From: Odobenus rosmarus divergens
Lineage: Eukaryota > Chordata > Mammalia > Carnivora > Odobenidae
Direction of reading: 5' to 3'
Assembly: GCF_000321225.1 (NCBI RefSeq)
Contig: NW_004450302.1
Span: 1,855,156 to 1,919,155 of the forward strand
Length of the DNA stretch: 64,000 nt
A program made the translations under genes and the position numbers. Shown piece by piece: positions 10,001-22,000 of the stretch. Positions within the stretch are counted from its first letter, which is position 1; each line of letters begins with the position of its first letter. Under the pieces are notes generated by a model, which did no database searches, was not told where the DNA came from, and saw only the letters and a program-made list of their open reading frames with translations.

Positions 10001-13000
10001 ATATACTGGGTAGAAGTAAACTGATTAGGAGTTTGGCAGCGCCTGAGCCAGGTCAGGAAAAGCCTTCAGTGCCAGGCTAAGGAGGTAAAACTTTACCCTG
10101 AGGTTCAACTTAAGTGGGGATGTAACATGATCTTGTAGATTCTTCCAGTGTCAAGTGCTCTTGGCAATACCAGGAGAGGCATGAGGTGCCCTGTTTCTAG
10201 CCTGATGCGTGAGGGCCAGGAGTCTTTGTGACCGTATTAACCTCACCCTCTGAGCCTCTGCTGTTCTTGATGTCTCTGCCCCTGTGTTCGCACTACGTGT
10301 ATACCACTTGACTTTGAGTTTCTCTGTGTCATGGGTTTGTCTCATCTCCCCGATAAGAGAATAAGCCTTCTCCTCTTGTGTGCACGCCCCGCCTCGTGTG
10401 CCCCCTCCTCCCTAACATGAAGTACAGCATGTAGCAGATATCTCAGTAAATGCTTGTTCAATTGAAATTGAGTAGAACTCTCTGGGGCTATAAAATTTAG
10501 CACAACCAAAAAAAAATGGTACAGCTAATCCCTAGAGTGAGTCATCTGCATGGGGCCCAGTGGAAATGAGGGGTGAGCCTACAGAGTTCATATATATGGG
10601 TTCTCTCAGAAATTTCCTGCTCTTGGGTTGTGTAGTCAAGAAAAGAGATGAAGGGAGAACTAAAAACCTGCCAACTTATAACCATTCGAAGTAGGCTGAA
10701 CCAGAAGTTACAGAGAATTAATGAATAGAGCATTCTTGAATAACTGCCGTTAGAAAAATTCACCGTGGCCCAGGACAGCTGACTCTGTCAGGCAAGGGCT
10801 TCAGTCTTTCCTAGTCATCCCAGCATTTGGTGCCTTGGTCTTGGCATCAAATCTGGATTTTAGACTAACGCAGAGTCAATGAGTAGTACGTCCTAGAACA
10901 TTCTGGTATAAAACCATGCTCTCTGAGCCAGTGCATTGTGTTCTTTCTAGTGTGGAGGTATGAACTAGGCAAGGTGGGATGACACAAGAACCGTGAACAT
11001 CTTAACTTCTTCAACTGTCCGAGCCAAGCAATATATGCTAGGAAAGAGGAAGTGAGACAGCTCCCATGAATTGTTTCTGTTGGCAGGAAAACCAGGAAGT
11101 GGAATGGTTTCCTCCATAGGCACACACTTCACAATCAGGTTCCCTGTGAGCACCCCCTGGATGGGAGTTAGTGTGGCTTTTGTCATGTGGCTGGTAAGCC
11201 AGTGTGGTGGGTATCACAGACCTGGGTGCTGGGGATTTTCAGTGTCCAGTTTGATGAGTTTCAACAAATGTATATTTGGTCACATAATTATCACCCCAAA
11301 CAATACATAGAACACTTCTGTCACCCCAGAATCATACCTCTCGTGTCCCTTTATAATCAACTTCCCTCAGCCAACCCAGGCAGCTTCTTACTGGATTGCT
11401 CTCACTGTAGCTTCCTGTTCTGAGCCACCTGAAATCCTGTAGGATTTCATATAAATGGATTCATGCAGCATATACTCTGGTGTCTATGCCCGTCAGTTTC
11501 TGCCAGCAGTTTACTGAGTCCCTGCCACACTGCCAACTTTGCTGATACCCTGCCGTCCCCCTCCCCAGCCATATACACGCCTGTGTCTGCCTTCGCTTCC
11601 ATGGGAGCAAATTAGTTTTTTCAGCAATTCTAGGAAAAGTGTGGTTCCCCAGCCCAGATACTGCATTAACTCGAACTTATTCCATCCTCTGACATTTCTA
11701 CATAAAAAAGGTTTGGAGCATGAAAGGGGCAGCAAATTAAATGCTGTTTCCCCCCATTTATGCTCCTAATGAGTCTCGGTTATTCCCTCACTACCACATG
11801 GGCCTCATTGAGATAATAGGATTTGCAAGGAAAGTCTCTGGGAGACATAAGGCTGTGCGTCCCTTCCCCCCTATCCATTAAGGCAGACCTAGGGTTTCCT
11901 CTGTAAATCCTGAATCCATTAGTGGCCACTGGGTTGAGGGTCAAATGTCAAATACTCCACTGTGAAGGGAGAGGACATCTGTGGCTAATTAGACCGCTAA
12001 TTGGCTAAGCTGGGGACAGGGAAGGGCAGGACGCTTGCTCTCAGCTTGGTGCCAATGGGACGCCAGCCCCCTGTCAGCCTCCAGCTCCCTGAGCGGGGAT
12101 GAAAGCCAATGGGAAGGTTTGTTTGCAGTGGGGGCAAGGCACCCTACCCCATCTCGTCCAGTTCAGCCTAAGGCAGGACATGGCTTGAGGAGCTGGCCCT
12201 GTTTTAATCAGGAGGGGAAGAGTGAGCCAGTGGCCAGATGCCTAGCTCTTCTTGCTTTAAATTTAATTCTTTACTTTGGAGATGAGTTATACACCTACAC
12301 AAACTCATCCAGCTTTGTTTCCTACCCCAACCCAACATCTTGAGTGACCTACAATTTGTGTGAAAATGTTAAAGGCCTCAGGACCCACATAGGTTGTGTT
12401 ATGTTTATTCATTGATCCACTTATTGCTACATTTGACAAATATTTATATAGTACCTGCCATATGCAAATCATGGGGCCAAGCACTGTGGAGCCTCCAGAG
12501 ATCAGTTAGATGACCTTTGCTTACAAGGATCAGTAATACGATCTTGCCTCACTTATAGTCTAGCAAGCTTGTGAGGTTGATAAGCATTAACTACAACGTG
12601 AGGGAGGCTGTGTGATGGCCAAAGGATGGATACAAACACTACTTCAGAAATTCCAGAGTGAGGGGCGCCTGGGTGGCTCAGTTGGTTAAGCGACTGCCTT
12701 CGGCTCAGGTCATGATCCTGGAGTCCCAGGATCAAGTCCCGCATCGGGCTTCCTGCTCAGCGAGGAGCCTGCTTCTCCCTCTAACCCTCCCCCATCTCAT
12801 GTACTCTCTCGCTCTCTCAAATAAATAAATAAATCTTTAAAAAAAAAAAGAAATTCCAGAGTGAGAATATTTATGGTCTAGAGAATCATGGAAAGCTTCA
12901 TGGAGTAGGTGCCTTTTGAGCTGGAATTTATCAGGTTGGGAGAATTTCAATAGGTGGAGATGAGGTTGGGAACTTCTTTGAAGAGAAGAGCAGAAAGACA

Positions 13001-16000
13001 AGGAGGGAATCCGTGGACATGCTTTTTTTGGTGAGATGGTGGCATTCACGTTGTAGTGTCTTGTGTCTGAGGCCGGTGGCCTACCAGCCGAGAACCTCAC
13101 TTTCCCCTTGCTTTGCAGATCAATGAGCTGAGCAATGTCCCTGTGCCTGTCATGCTAATGCCAGATGACTTCAAAGCATACAGCAAGATCAAGGTGGACA
13201 ATCATCTCTTCAATAAGTAAGTGGCCTCCTGAGTGGGCTCAGGTTTTGTGGGCAGTCCTTTCCCTCAAGGCGGAGAGCTTCTGAAAACTTGCACATGGCA
13301 ATGGTTGGCACCTGGCAGGGTGTGACAGCGACACCTGGATCTCCCAGCTGACAAACTGGCTGGGAAAATGCATTCATTATGTGCCTCTCCCCTTTGTGTC
13401 ATTCTGTCATCTCCTTTATCTGCCTACCTCCAGGGTCCCTCGGGGCGTGTGGCCTGGCCCAGGGTGATTCATCTGGGGCCAGGTTAGATAGCAGAGAAGC
13501 TGCCAGACATGTTCCTGGCCCGGGATACAGCTCTTCTGTCTCCGGGCGTGTGAGCCACAGGCTGAGCATGGTGCCCAAGGGCGCCATCCGAAGTAATTGC
13601 TCCCACTTTTGTTCATTGTGGCTTCTGGGACTAAACGCTGGTGTCTGAAGGGTTGAAGCAGCCGTTTCACCTGGTGCAGGGTGGGGCCTGCCCTAAGCCC
13701 TTGGGAGGCCTTGCTTTTTCAGCCTACTGTGGGCCACCCCGGGAAGCGCTTGCTGCCCACACCCTCCTTTCTGCGCTCGCGTCCCGGGGCCCCACGGTCC
13801 CCGGCACCCTTCCTCCAGCTGGGCTCTGTCACCCCACCATTGCCAGACTGTTAGCCTGGAGGGGAAGCTTAGTTTGAAAATATCCCTTAGTGGCCTCTCT
13901 CTGCCATAGTATGTAATAACATTTTATTCTAGAAGCCATCTGTCTTCAGAGCTAAGCAGCCACCGTGTAGAAGAAAAACTCCTGTGTTTCTGCTCTGCTC
14001 TCACACTGCTACCACATTTCACTTCCCTGGGTTTTCCACACGTGGGGCAGTTCTGTGGGACAGCGGGGTGTCCTGCCAATGCAGCTGACGCTGTCTACCT
14101 GGACTTAGCATCGGGCACCGCAGGTTCAGTCCCACGAAGCTGCCCCCCTGCCTTCAGGTGCCAATTGCAAGTCTAGGTCGTCACCTGTGTTAGTGACCAG
14201 CCTGCTATGGGTTCCACATTCCCACGACCCTCCCTCTTGGGTTCGGTTAATTTGCTAGAGTGGCTCACAGAACTTGGGAAAACAGTTTATTTACTTGCTT
14301 ACTGGTTTATTATAAAGGATACAACTCAGGAATAACCTTTCCGGGTGCACCACCCTCCCCACACCTGCACCTGTTCAACAGCCTGGAAGCTCCTGAGTAC
14401 CACCTTCATTGCAAAGGCATGATTGATGAATCATTGGCAATTGGTGATGGGTTCAATCTCCAGCCGCTCTCCGCTCCCTGCAGGTCAGGGGAGTGGGACT
14501 GAACGTTCCAACCCTCTCATCCTGGTTGGTTCCCCTGGCAACCAGCAACCCATACTTTCAGGCTTTCCAAAAGTCACTTTTTTTTTTTTTTTTTTTTTTT
14601 AAGTAGGCTCCATGCCCAGTGTGGAGTCCAGCGCGGGCCTTGAACTTACAACCTCTGAGATCAAGATCTGAGCTGAGATCAAGAGGCAGATGCTTAACCA
14701 ACTGAGCCACCCAGGCACCCCCCCCTTCCAAAAGTGACCTTATTAACGTAAACTCAGATGTGGCTGAAAGGGGCTTGTTATGAATAAAAAAAAAAAGACA
14801 TTTATTGCTCTTATGATTTCAGAAATTCCAAGGGTTTTAGTTGCTCTGTGCCTGAAACAGGAACAAAGACCAAATATGTCACAACATCACACCCCCTAAG
14901 GAGGGAGAAGCAGCCCTTGGCCCTGTGGCAGGAAAGGAGGTGGCTCTGTCCGAGGGCTCAGGGCTCTGGAAGGGGGCATCGCACCACTGCCTATTTCAGG
15001 GTCCATGGCCTCTGGTGAAGTTCCACCACCTTGACATCTTGGCCTAAAGCAGAGCATCCAATCTCTTCTTTGATCTTTCTTTATTCCTTTTGTCCTTTCA
15101 ATAACTGTTGATGTGCTGATTGTTAGACTGTGGTGCCTTTTACTAGAAGAAGGGGAGAGGAGGCAGAGGAGGCCCCTGCCTGCAGGAGAAGCCACTGCTG
15201 TTTGTTTCCTCGAAGTGTGTCATCCTGGAGTGTAGTCAGGGGCACGGATTTTTCAAAGGCAGTTCCCAAGCAAGGGGACCATTGTAAAGATGGAGGATGT
15301 GGAGATGGCCTCCCTTCATGGCAACTCTGTCCCCTCCTGGGAGTCTGTGGCTTATTGACCAGGGAGTGGGGAGGGTGGAGATTGGTACTAGCAGCCCACA
15401 GACAAGGCTTCCCAAAAAGATGGGAACCCGGTCAGCTGACGGAGGACGTCTTCAATCCAAAGCACCCTCGTCCTCCATCCCGGGGGAAGCCCAGGGCTTC
15501 CCAGATGTGGCCATCTTCGGGACATGTTGGTAGAAGTGTCCTCAGAGGAGAGGGTGCCTTGGTTGAGAAAGGCCGCTCCTTTTAGCCATCAGCCTGCTGG
15601 CCGCCTCACACCAACCATGCACACGCAGTCACTCCCGTGTGCAAGCACAGCCCTTGTGCAGTGTGGCCAATGCTCCGGCTCGCTTCTCGGCACGTGAGGC
15701 TTTCCCCTTTCATGTAAATTTTGTCAAAAGAGAACATACACTTAGAAAAAGTATACAAATCGTAAGGATACAGTTCGACTCATTTTTACAAGATGAACAT
15801 GGCGATGTAAAGTTTTAAAACTCTTACACGCTCAGCATCACCAGGAGTGTTTGTTAAATACTCCAGACTCCTCTCCAGAATTTCTGGGGCCTAGAAACCT
15901 ACATTCTGAGCGCCGCAGATTGTTCAGGTCCCGGTGCCCTGTGGCCCAAACCCAGGGAAGTTCTGATGAAGAATTAGACAGATGGGCAAGGAAGGGCTCA

Positions 16001-19000
16001 CAAAGACATTTCTCTGCTTTGCCCTAGGGAGAACCTCCCCAGCCGCTTCAAGTTTAAGGAGTACTGCCCCATGGTGTTCCGGAATCTCCGGGAGAGGTTT
16101 GGGATTGATGATCAGGATTACCAGGTACAGGGTGTCTTTGCAGAGTCGGAGGGGTCAGGGAGTGGAGTGGGGTTAGGAGGCCACGGGAGACATGGAGAGG
16201 AAAGTCTCCCATTCCCGAGCTCTGTCTTCCTGTCCTGTCCTGCTCCCGCCGGGTGGTCTCTCCCAGGTTGCCAGCAGGCTCCTGCAGGGCTCAGGGCCCT
16301 GGAAGTGCTAAGTGCTTCTGAAGCTGCAGGCAGACTCAGGCTCCTCTGCCTGGGAGGGCGAGGGGCTGCGGAAGCCGCTTCACCTCAGTCTGACATTCCC
16401 AGTCTAGGCCCAAGAACCCATCTCCTCCGTAGTTTGACTTAAAAGAGCGAGTTGTTGCCGGCGGGTGATGAGGCCTCTTAAAGCAGGTAAGGCAGAGTAG
16501 AAAAGAAAGCCTCGGAGGGTAGTGTAACCTTGGCAGGTACGCGCGCCGCCGCCTCCGTGGTCCGGCTGCTGCGGGAAGGGCACCGGCGTGGCCGGGGCTG
16601 ATAACCCGCCTGCAGTCTGCTGGGAGCGATCGTCCCAGGCTCAGGGATGTCACAGTCTGACTCCTAGTCTGTGGTTTCTCCTACTGCTCCACCTAGCACC
16701 TTCCACGGACCTTCTGCCCCTGGCAGACAGCCTGCTGGTGATGGTGGGAGAATTTTCCACTTCACCTTGCTAGCAGTAAGAAATACAGCTGACTTGCAGT
16801 TGTCTGGGGGGGAAAAAGGAGCGTACAGCCTGGTGAAATCTAAAATGGATGTCCAAATCTTTTAAAATACCGTAACCCCTCCAGGCCGGGTCCTAGTAAG
16901 CCTTTCATGGAGTAGTTCCTGAGGAGCAGGATGCACCTGGGTGAGGCCCCACTCCTCTCCTGTCCACTCTGGAGGGCGGCCTGCAAAGATGCCATCCCCA
17001 AGAGGAGGGCGCAGGGATGCCGGAGGAGGAGATGCCAGGGACGGAAGGCTCCAGAACGGCTGTGCCTGAGAGGTACTGGGAGGTGCCTCCAGCCCCCTCT
17101 GTTAGGACCAAACCCTGAGCTAAATCAGGATCTGATTGGAGCTGGAGGTTTTCTAAAAACTTGCCACTGTTGCAGCCCCAGATTGCTCGGACACCTTCCT
17201 TCCGCTGTGGCTCCTTCCCTTCCCGTCGACGCTCTAACCACATCCTCTCCGTGTCTGCATTTTTTCTCTCATAACCTTGTGGGCAAGTGATTGTGCTCAC
17301 GACATGTGGTGTTCAGGGAGGGGACTAACCGTGTAGAGTGTCAGAGCACACTGCCTGGAAACGAGGCAGGGATGGGAGCGTGGGACCTGCTCGTCTTCCC
17401 AGAAGGAGAACCGGGCTGGGGGAGTGAGGTCCTCCGCTGTGGAGCCTACTCAACATTTCTGGATTGGGGGCACCTTGTTTTGGGGGTGCCCTTTTAATTT
17501 AGAGAGCATCTCACCACTTCAGACTTGAGTCTTCCCCATGAAGGTGGCGCTCTCTCTTTCCCCTAGGGTCTTGTGAGGAGGCACTGGGTGAGGGCAGAGC
17601 ATCGAATCCTAGATAACAGCCGAGGAAGGGGCTTGGAGAGTAGGCATTTCTGCCAGCAGATCCCCACATATGTCTGCTTGGGAACAGGGACAGCTGGGGC
17701 CTCCTCTCTGCCTTGCCTTTCAAAGGTCTTCTCCTGGTGTCTGCTTGGTGAACACATCCCTTTGGTTGACTCACACCTCCCCCTCCACCCCCTCTAGAGG
17801 CTTTTGCTCTCTGATCCTAATGGGAATGGGGCCTCGAGGAGGAGCATTGGCAGAGCCAGAAAAGCTCCCCAGAACTGCCTCATAGCTCTGCACAGACAAG
17901 CAGGAGTTTGAGGTGAGGGGAGAGGGGCTGGGCAGAGAGGCGAGGAACCCCTGCCTGCTGTGGGAAGGGTTTTCCAGCACCGGGGTATGTCCAGGGAAAA
18001 GAGATGACTGTCCGCTGCTGCTTTATGCTGGACTTCTTGAATATTCCTTAGGCTTTGTCTTTGTCACCCCAGGAAACTGGGAAAACCATCTTGAACTGCC
18101 TCCTTGTGTTCCAGGTCAGGAAATTCAGGAGTGGAGAAGTGAAATGGCTCTCCCAAGGTCAGGTCACCTGTGGGCGTCAGGTCAGGGCCCAGCCCTAACG
18201 TGTCTGAGGCAGGGATTTCGTGGACAGGGTAGTTCTCAGGGGTCAGAAGGAAAGGAAATGTTGTGCAGCTGGCCCACTGCCCCTCCAGTCAGGGATTAGG
18301 AGCAGGTGGTCAGGAGCAACTCTTGTCACTCTCCAGGAAGACCTGTGGGAGAGAAGTGAACTTCCCAGGACACCAGGGGTGGGTCAGGTCCCGCCTGTCT
18401 CAGCGTGGTTGGCCCAAGTAAAGGTCAGAGCCCTTGTTCCTCTCCCAAGACCAGCCTGCTTTTGTCTTGGTCCCTCAGAACTCAGTGACGCGCAGCGCCC
18501 CCATCAACAGCGACAGCCAGGGCCGCTGTGGCACACGCTTCCTCACCACCTATGACCGGCGCTTTGTCATCAAGACCGTGTCAAGTGAGGATGTGGCCGA
18601 GATGCACAACATCTTAAAGAAATACCACCAGGTATGGTGAGTCCCGAGCCTGGGCGGTAGAGGACGGGTGGCCGGAGGGAGGAGAGAGCCCCTGGGCAGC
18701 TTCCTGGGGAGGGATGGGTCCTCTCGCAGCGGCCCCCGCCTCCTGAGAACCGAGCACTTGGTCTTCCCCGGGGTCGGGTGCAGAGTTCAAATGCCTGTTG
18801 CAAAAAGGGAAAAAGGAGAAATGAAGGCATGTTGCTCACTCAGTCCCCGTGGAACAGCTGTTTCTTGTCAGAGTCAGGAAGTTGCCCCCTTTGGCACCTG
18901 CTGCATTTCTTCCAGAAGAGGTCCCGTGGTCTGGGCAGGGTCGCTTCCTTTCCCGTCCGGGCGCTCCGTGCCCTGGGACGCCGTCCTGGAGGGAAGCAGG

Positions 19001-22000
19001 GAGTGCGGTAGCAGCGTCCGAGCGCCGGGCCTAGTGCCTGGGCCTTCAGGGAACGCTGCCTTCTCTCTGGGGCACCGGGAGGTAGTGAAAGGGACTCCTG
19101 GTCTTTGGGGCTACGGCGGAACCCCCGGGGTGCCGCATGGCTAAGAACTCCTGGCAAGGAGGGAGCCGCTCCTCTTTCCCTACAACCCACTCGCAGGCCT
19201 GCCTCGGTGATTCTATTTCAGACGGAAGTTTCAGGGGCCGCCCAGTAACCCGAGGCCAAAGGGGCCCTGCGCGGCCCGCCCAGCCTCTCACTCTGCCTGG
19301 CTGGCTGGGGGCGGGGGTGGCTACGGCCTCTCTTAAGTCCGAGGAAGCCCCGTGACTTCACAGGACCCATCTGGCCTGGAGGCTCGACTCCCCGGGAGCG
19401 TTTGAGCCTGGGGTGGGGGGACTGCCCCGGCCGTCCCGGCGTCTTCATTCCTTCCTTAGCCGCCCGTCCTTCCTCCCTTCACTCTAGTTCATAGTGGAGT
19501 GTCACGGCAACACCCTTTTGCCGCAGTTCCTGGGCATGTACCGCTTGACCGTGGACGGCGTGGAGACCTACATGGTGGTCACCAGGAATGTGTTCAGCCA
19601 CCGGCTCACTGTTCACCGCAAGTACGACCTCAAGGTAAAGGGCTCTGCGGCCCACAGTTCTGTGGCTGCCCTCCCTCAGGCTCCCGCACAACGGGAAGCC
19701 CCCAGAGCGTAGGTTTCGGCACAGTCAGGACTCTGGAGTTGATGTGCCTAATTCCTCTGGGTCAGAGGCTGTTGGAAGTCCAGGTGACAGGGACGAGAGG
19801 TTATTTAATGTGCCGTATTTATGTCACCGTCGGTGTTCTTCAGCTCCCGTTGGGGGCATGTGCGCTCCGGGGGCGGCCGTCTGGGGACAGGCCGTGCTGA
19901 CGCACGCCCTCTGGCATGTGTCCAGGACACACACATTTGTAGACACAGAAAGGAGCATGCTTGTGCCTGGGAGCCACAGTGCTCCGCTGTTCTCGAAGCC
20001 GGCTTCCTGACTCGTCAGCTCATACCCCTGGCTTCCTCCCTGCTGCAGCCACAGGGTCCGTTCCCACACGGTCCGGGCTCTGCTCCGCCCCAGTACCTCT
20101 CACGGCCGCCCGGCCTCTTCCCTGCCTGCTCTTTTGTCCCTCTCCGCCTTCTGTCACCCAGTTACTTCCTGCCCGGCTCGGGTGTCACTTCCTGCAGGAA
20201 GCCGGCCTGGATCGCCACCCCTGTGCCATCTGTGCTCAGCGTGTCCTCCTCCCGTGTCCCACCTAGCACCAGTGTAGTTAACGGGTTAATCGTGTGACCA
20301 CTTGTTAATGCCCGGCTCCCCTGTTGGGAGGCAAGTCCCCTGAGGGCAGGGACTGAGTCTTGGTACAGTCCTGTTGGCTGCGCGCGAGCCTCGTGTCTAA
20401 GCAGAGCTCTGTCAGTGGTCTGTGACAGAGGACGTGAACAAGTTGCTGCCTCCGGGCCCCTCGAAGGTTCTAACCAGCCTCCTTCAGTTCACCTGCTGCC
20501 TCTCCCCAAAGACGGGTGCATGTTTTCTCGCTCAGCGGACTTTGCCTCAGCTGGACCTCCCCTGACGGCTCTTACCCTTGCAGGGCTCTACTGTCGCCAG
20601 AGAAGCCAGTGACAAGGAGAAGGTATGTGGGGACCCGGACTGATGGAGTGTGGCCTGGGCCACTTGGAATCACCTTCTGTCGGTCTTCCTGGCCCTTCCT
20701 CCACCACAGCCCCTAGCCTGGTTCCCACTTACGCCCTCTGTCCCCTCTGTCGGGCTGTGTCACTGAGCACCTGCCTGGCCACGGCCTCGGCCGCGCTCTC
20801 CAGCCTTTGCCGGCTGTCCACAGTCCTGCAGGGCTGGTGACTTCTGTCTCATGGGCCAGCTTCAATCGGGCTGAGGTAGCCCAGGCTCAGCAGGAAGAGA
20901 TGCCTTTGGTCTGTCCTCCCTGTCTGATGTAAGCCACATAGTTGCCATCCCTGCTTCCCGAAGCTGGGACTGCAGCCTCCTGTGCTGAACCTGGTGATTT
21001 GACAGGTCGACCCCCTGTGTTCTAAGGACCCTTCCCCTTTTTGTGCCGTCACCTCTTGGGGTGAAGGTATTGGGCCACCCAGCCTAACACTGCTGTTGCT
21101 CTCCCAGGCCAAGGACTTGCCAACATTCAAAGACAACGACTTCCTCAACGAAGGGCAGAAGCTGCATGTGGGAGAGGAGAGTAAAAAGAACTTCCTGGAA
21201 AAACTGAAGCGGGACGTAGAGGTACTTACTAACCCTCATTTTCACCTTGGTTGAGGAGGGCCCCCTCTTGTCCTCAGAGCAGGAGCCTCTTTAACCTTAA
21301 GAAAAATTGAGTTCACAGGGTGTCTGGCTGGCTCAGTTGGAGGAGCATATGACTCTTGATGTTGGGGTTGTGAGTGTGAGCCCCCAAAAATAAGATCTTT
21401 AAAAAAAAAGAAAAGAAAAATTGAATTCACTACTTTCCACATTCCTGGAAAGGAAGGCTGGTGATTTGAGCAGTGTGCGTGCAAATGAGGATTCCATCAT
21501 TGGGACACATCTGTGCCAGTAGAATCTTTGTAGCTCAAGTTGGAATGCTTTCCTTGAGCTCTTCACTAGTCTATTCCAACACCTTTTTCAAACGCCCCTA
21601 AACTTCCTTTCTGGAAGTGTCCCCTTCATGGGTGGGGGGTGTCGGCCATCAGAGTAGTGGGAAGGCAGCTGTAAGATCCACCAGCCAGGCCCTTCTCTGG
21701 CTCCGATTCCTCACTTACCTGGCAGCCTTCTGGTGGAATGGACTTCCCGTGGAGAAGTTCTTCCGGGGAGGACAGGTGCTAAATAGTGAATGTGTTACCT
21801 GGACCACTTGATAACTCAGTGTCTCCTATTTTAATAAATTGGGAGCCTGTTCATTAAAACCAAACCCCTACAAACTTTTAGAAGTGTTTTCTTATTTTTT
21901 TTATTGGGGTAAAATATACATAACATAAAATTTACCATCTTAACTGTTTGAAAAATGCACAGCTCAGTGGCATTAAGTACATTCACCCTGTTGTGTGGCC

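Larger units (their letters stand above)
4007..13118 (+). other. PIP4K2B: PIP4K2B intron 1
   Basis: This 9.1 kb GT-AG intron holds an old LINE fragment broken by five SINEs (about 6990-8710), further SINEs at 6674, 9568 and 12663, an L1-like piece near 11215-11520 and L2/MIR-like remnants. The first 200 bases still belong to the CpG island. I see no exon-like open frame with coding character in the rest. Confidence 0.85.
13217..16027 (+). other. PIP4K2B: PIP4K2B intron 2
   Basis: This 2.8 kb intron contains an old LTR-like repeat (about 14225-14890) with a SINE inside it, and old repeat remnants at 15700-15930. No exon is evident. Confidence 0.85.
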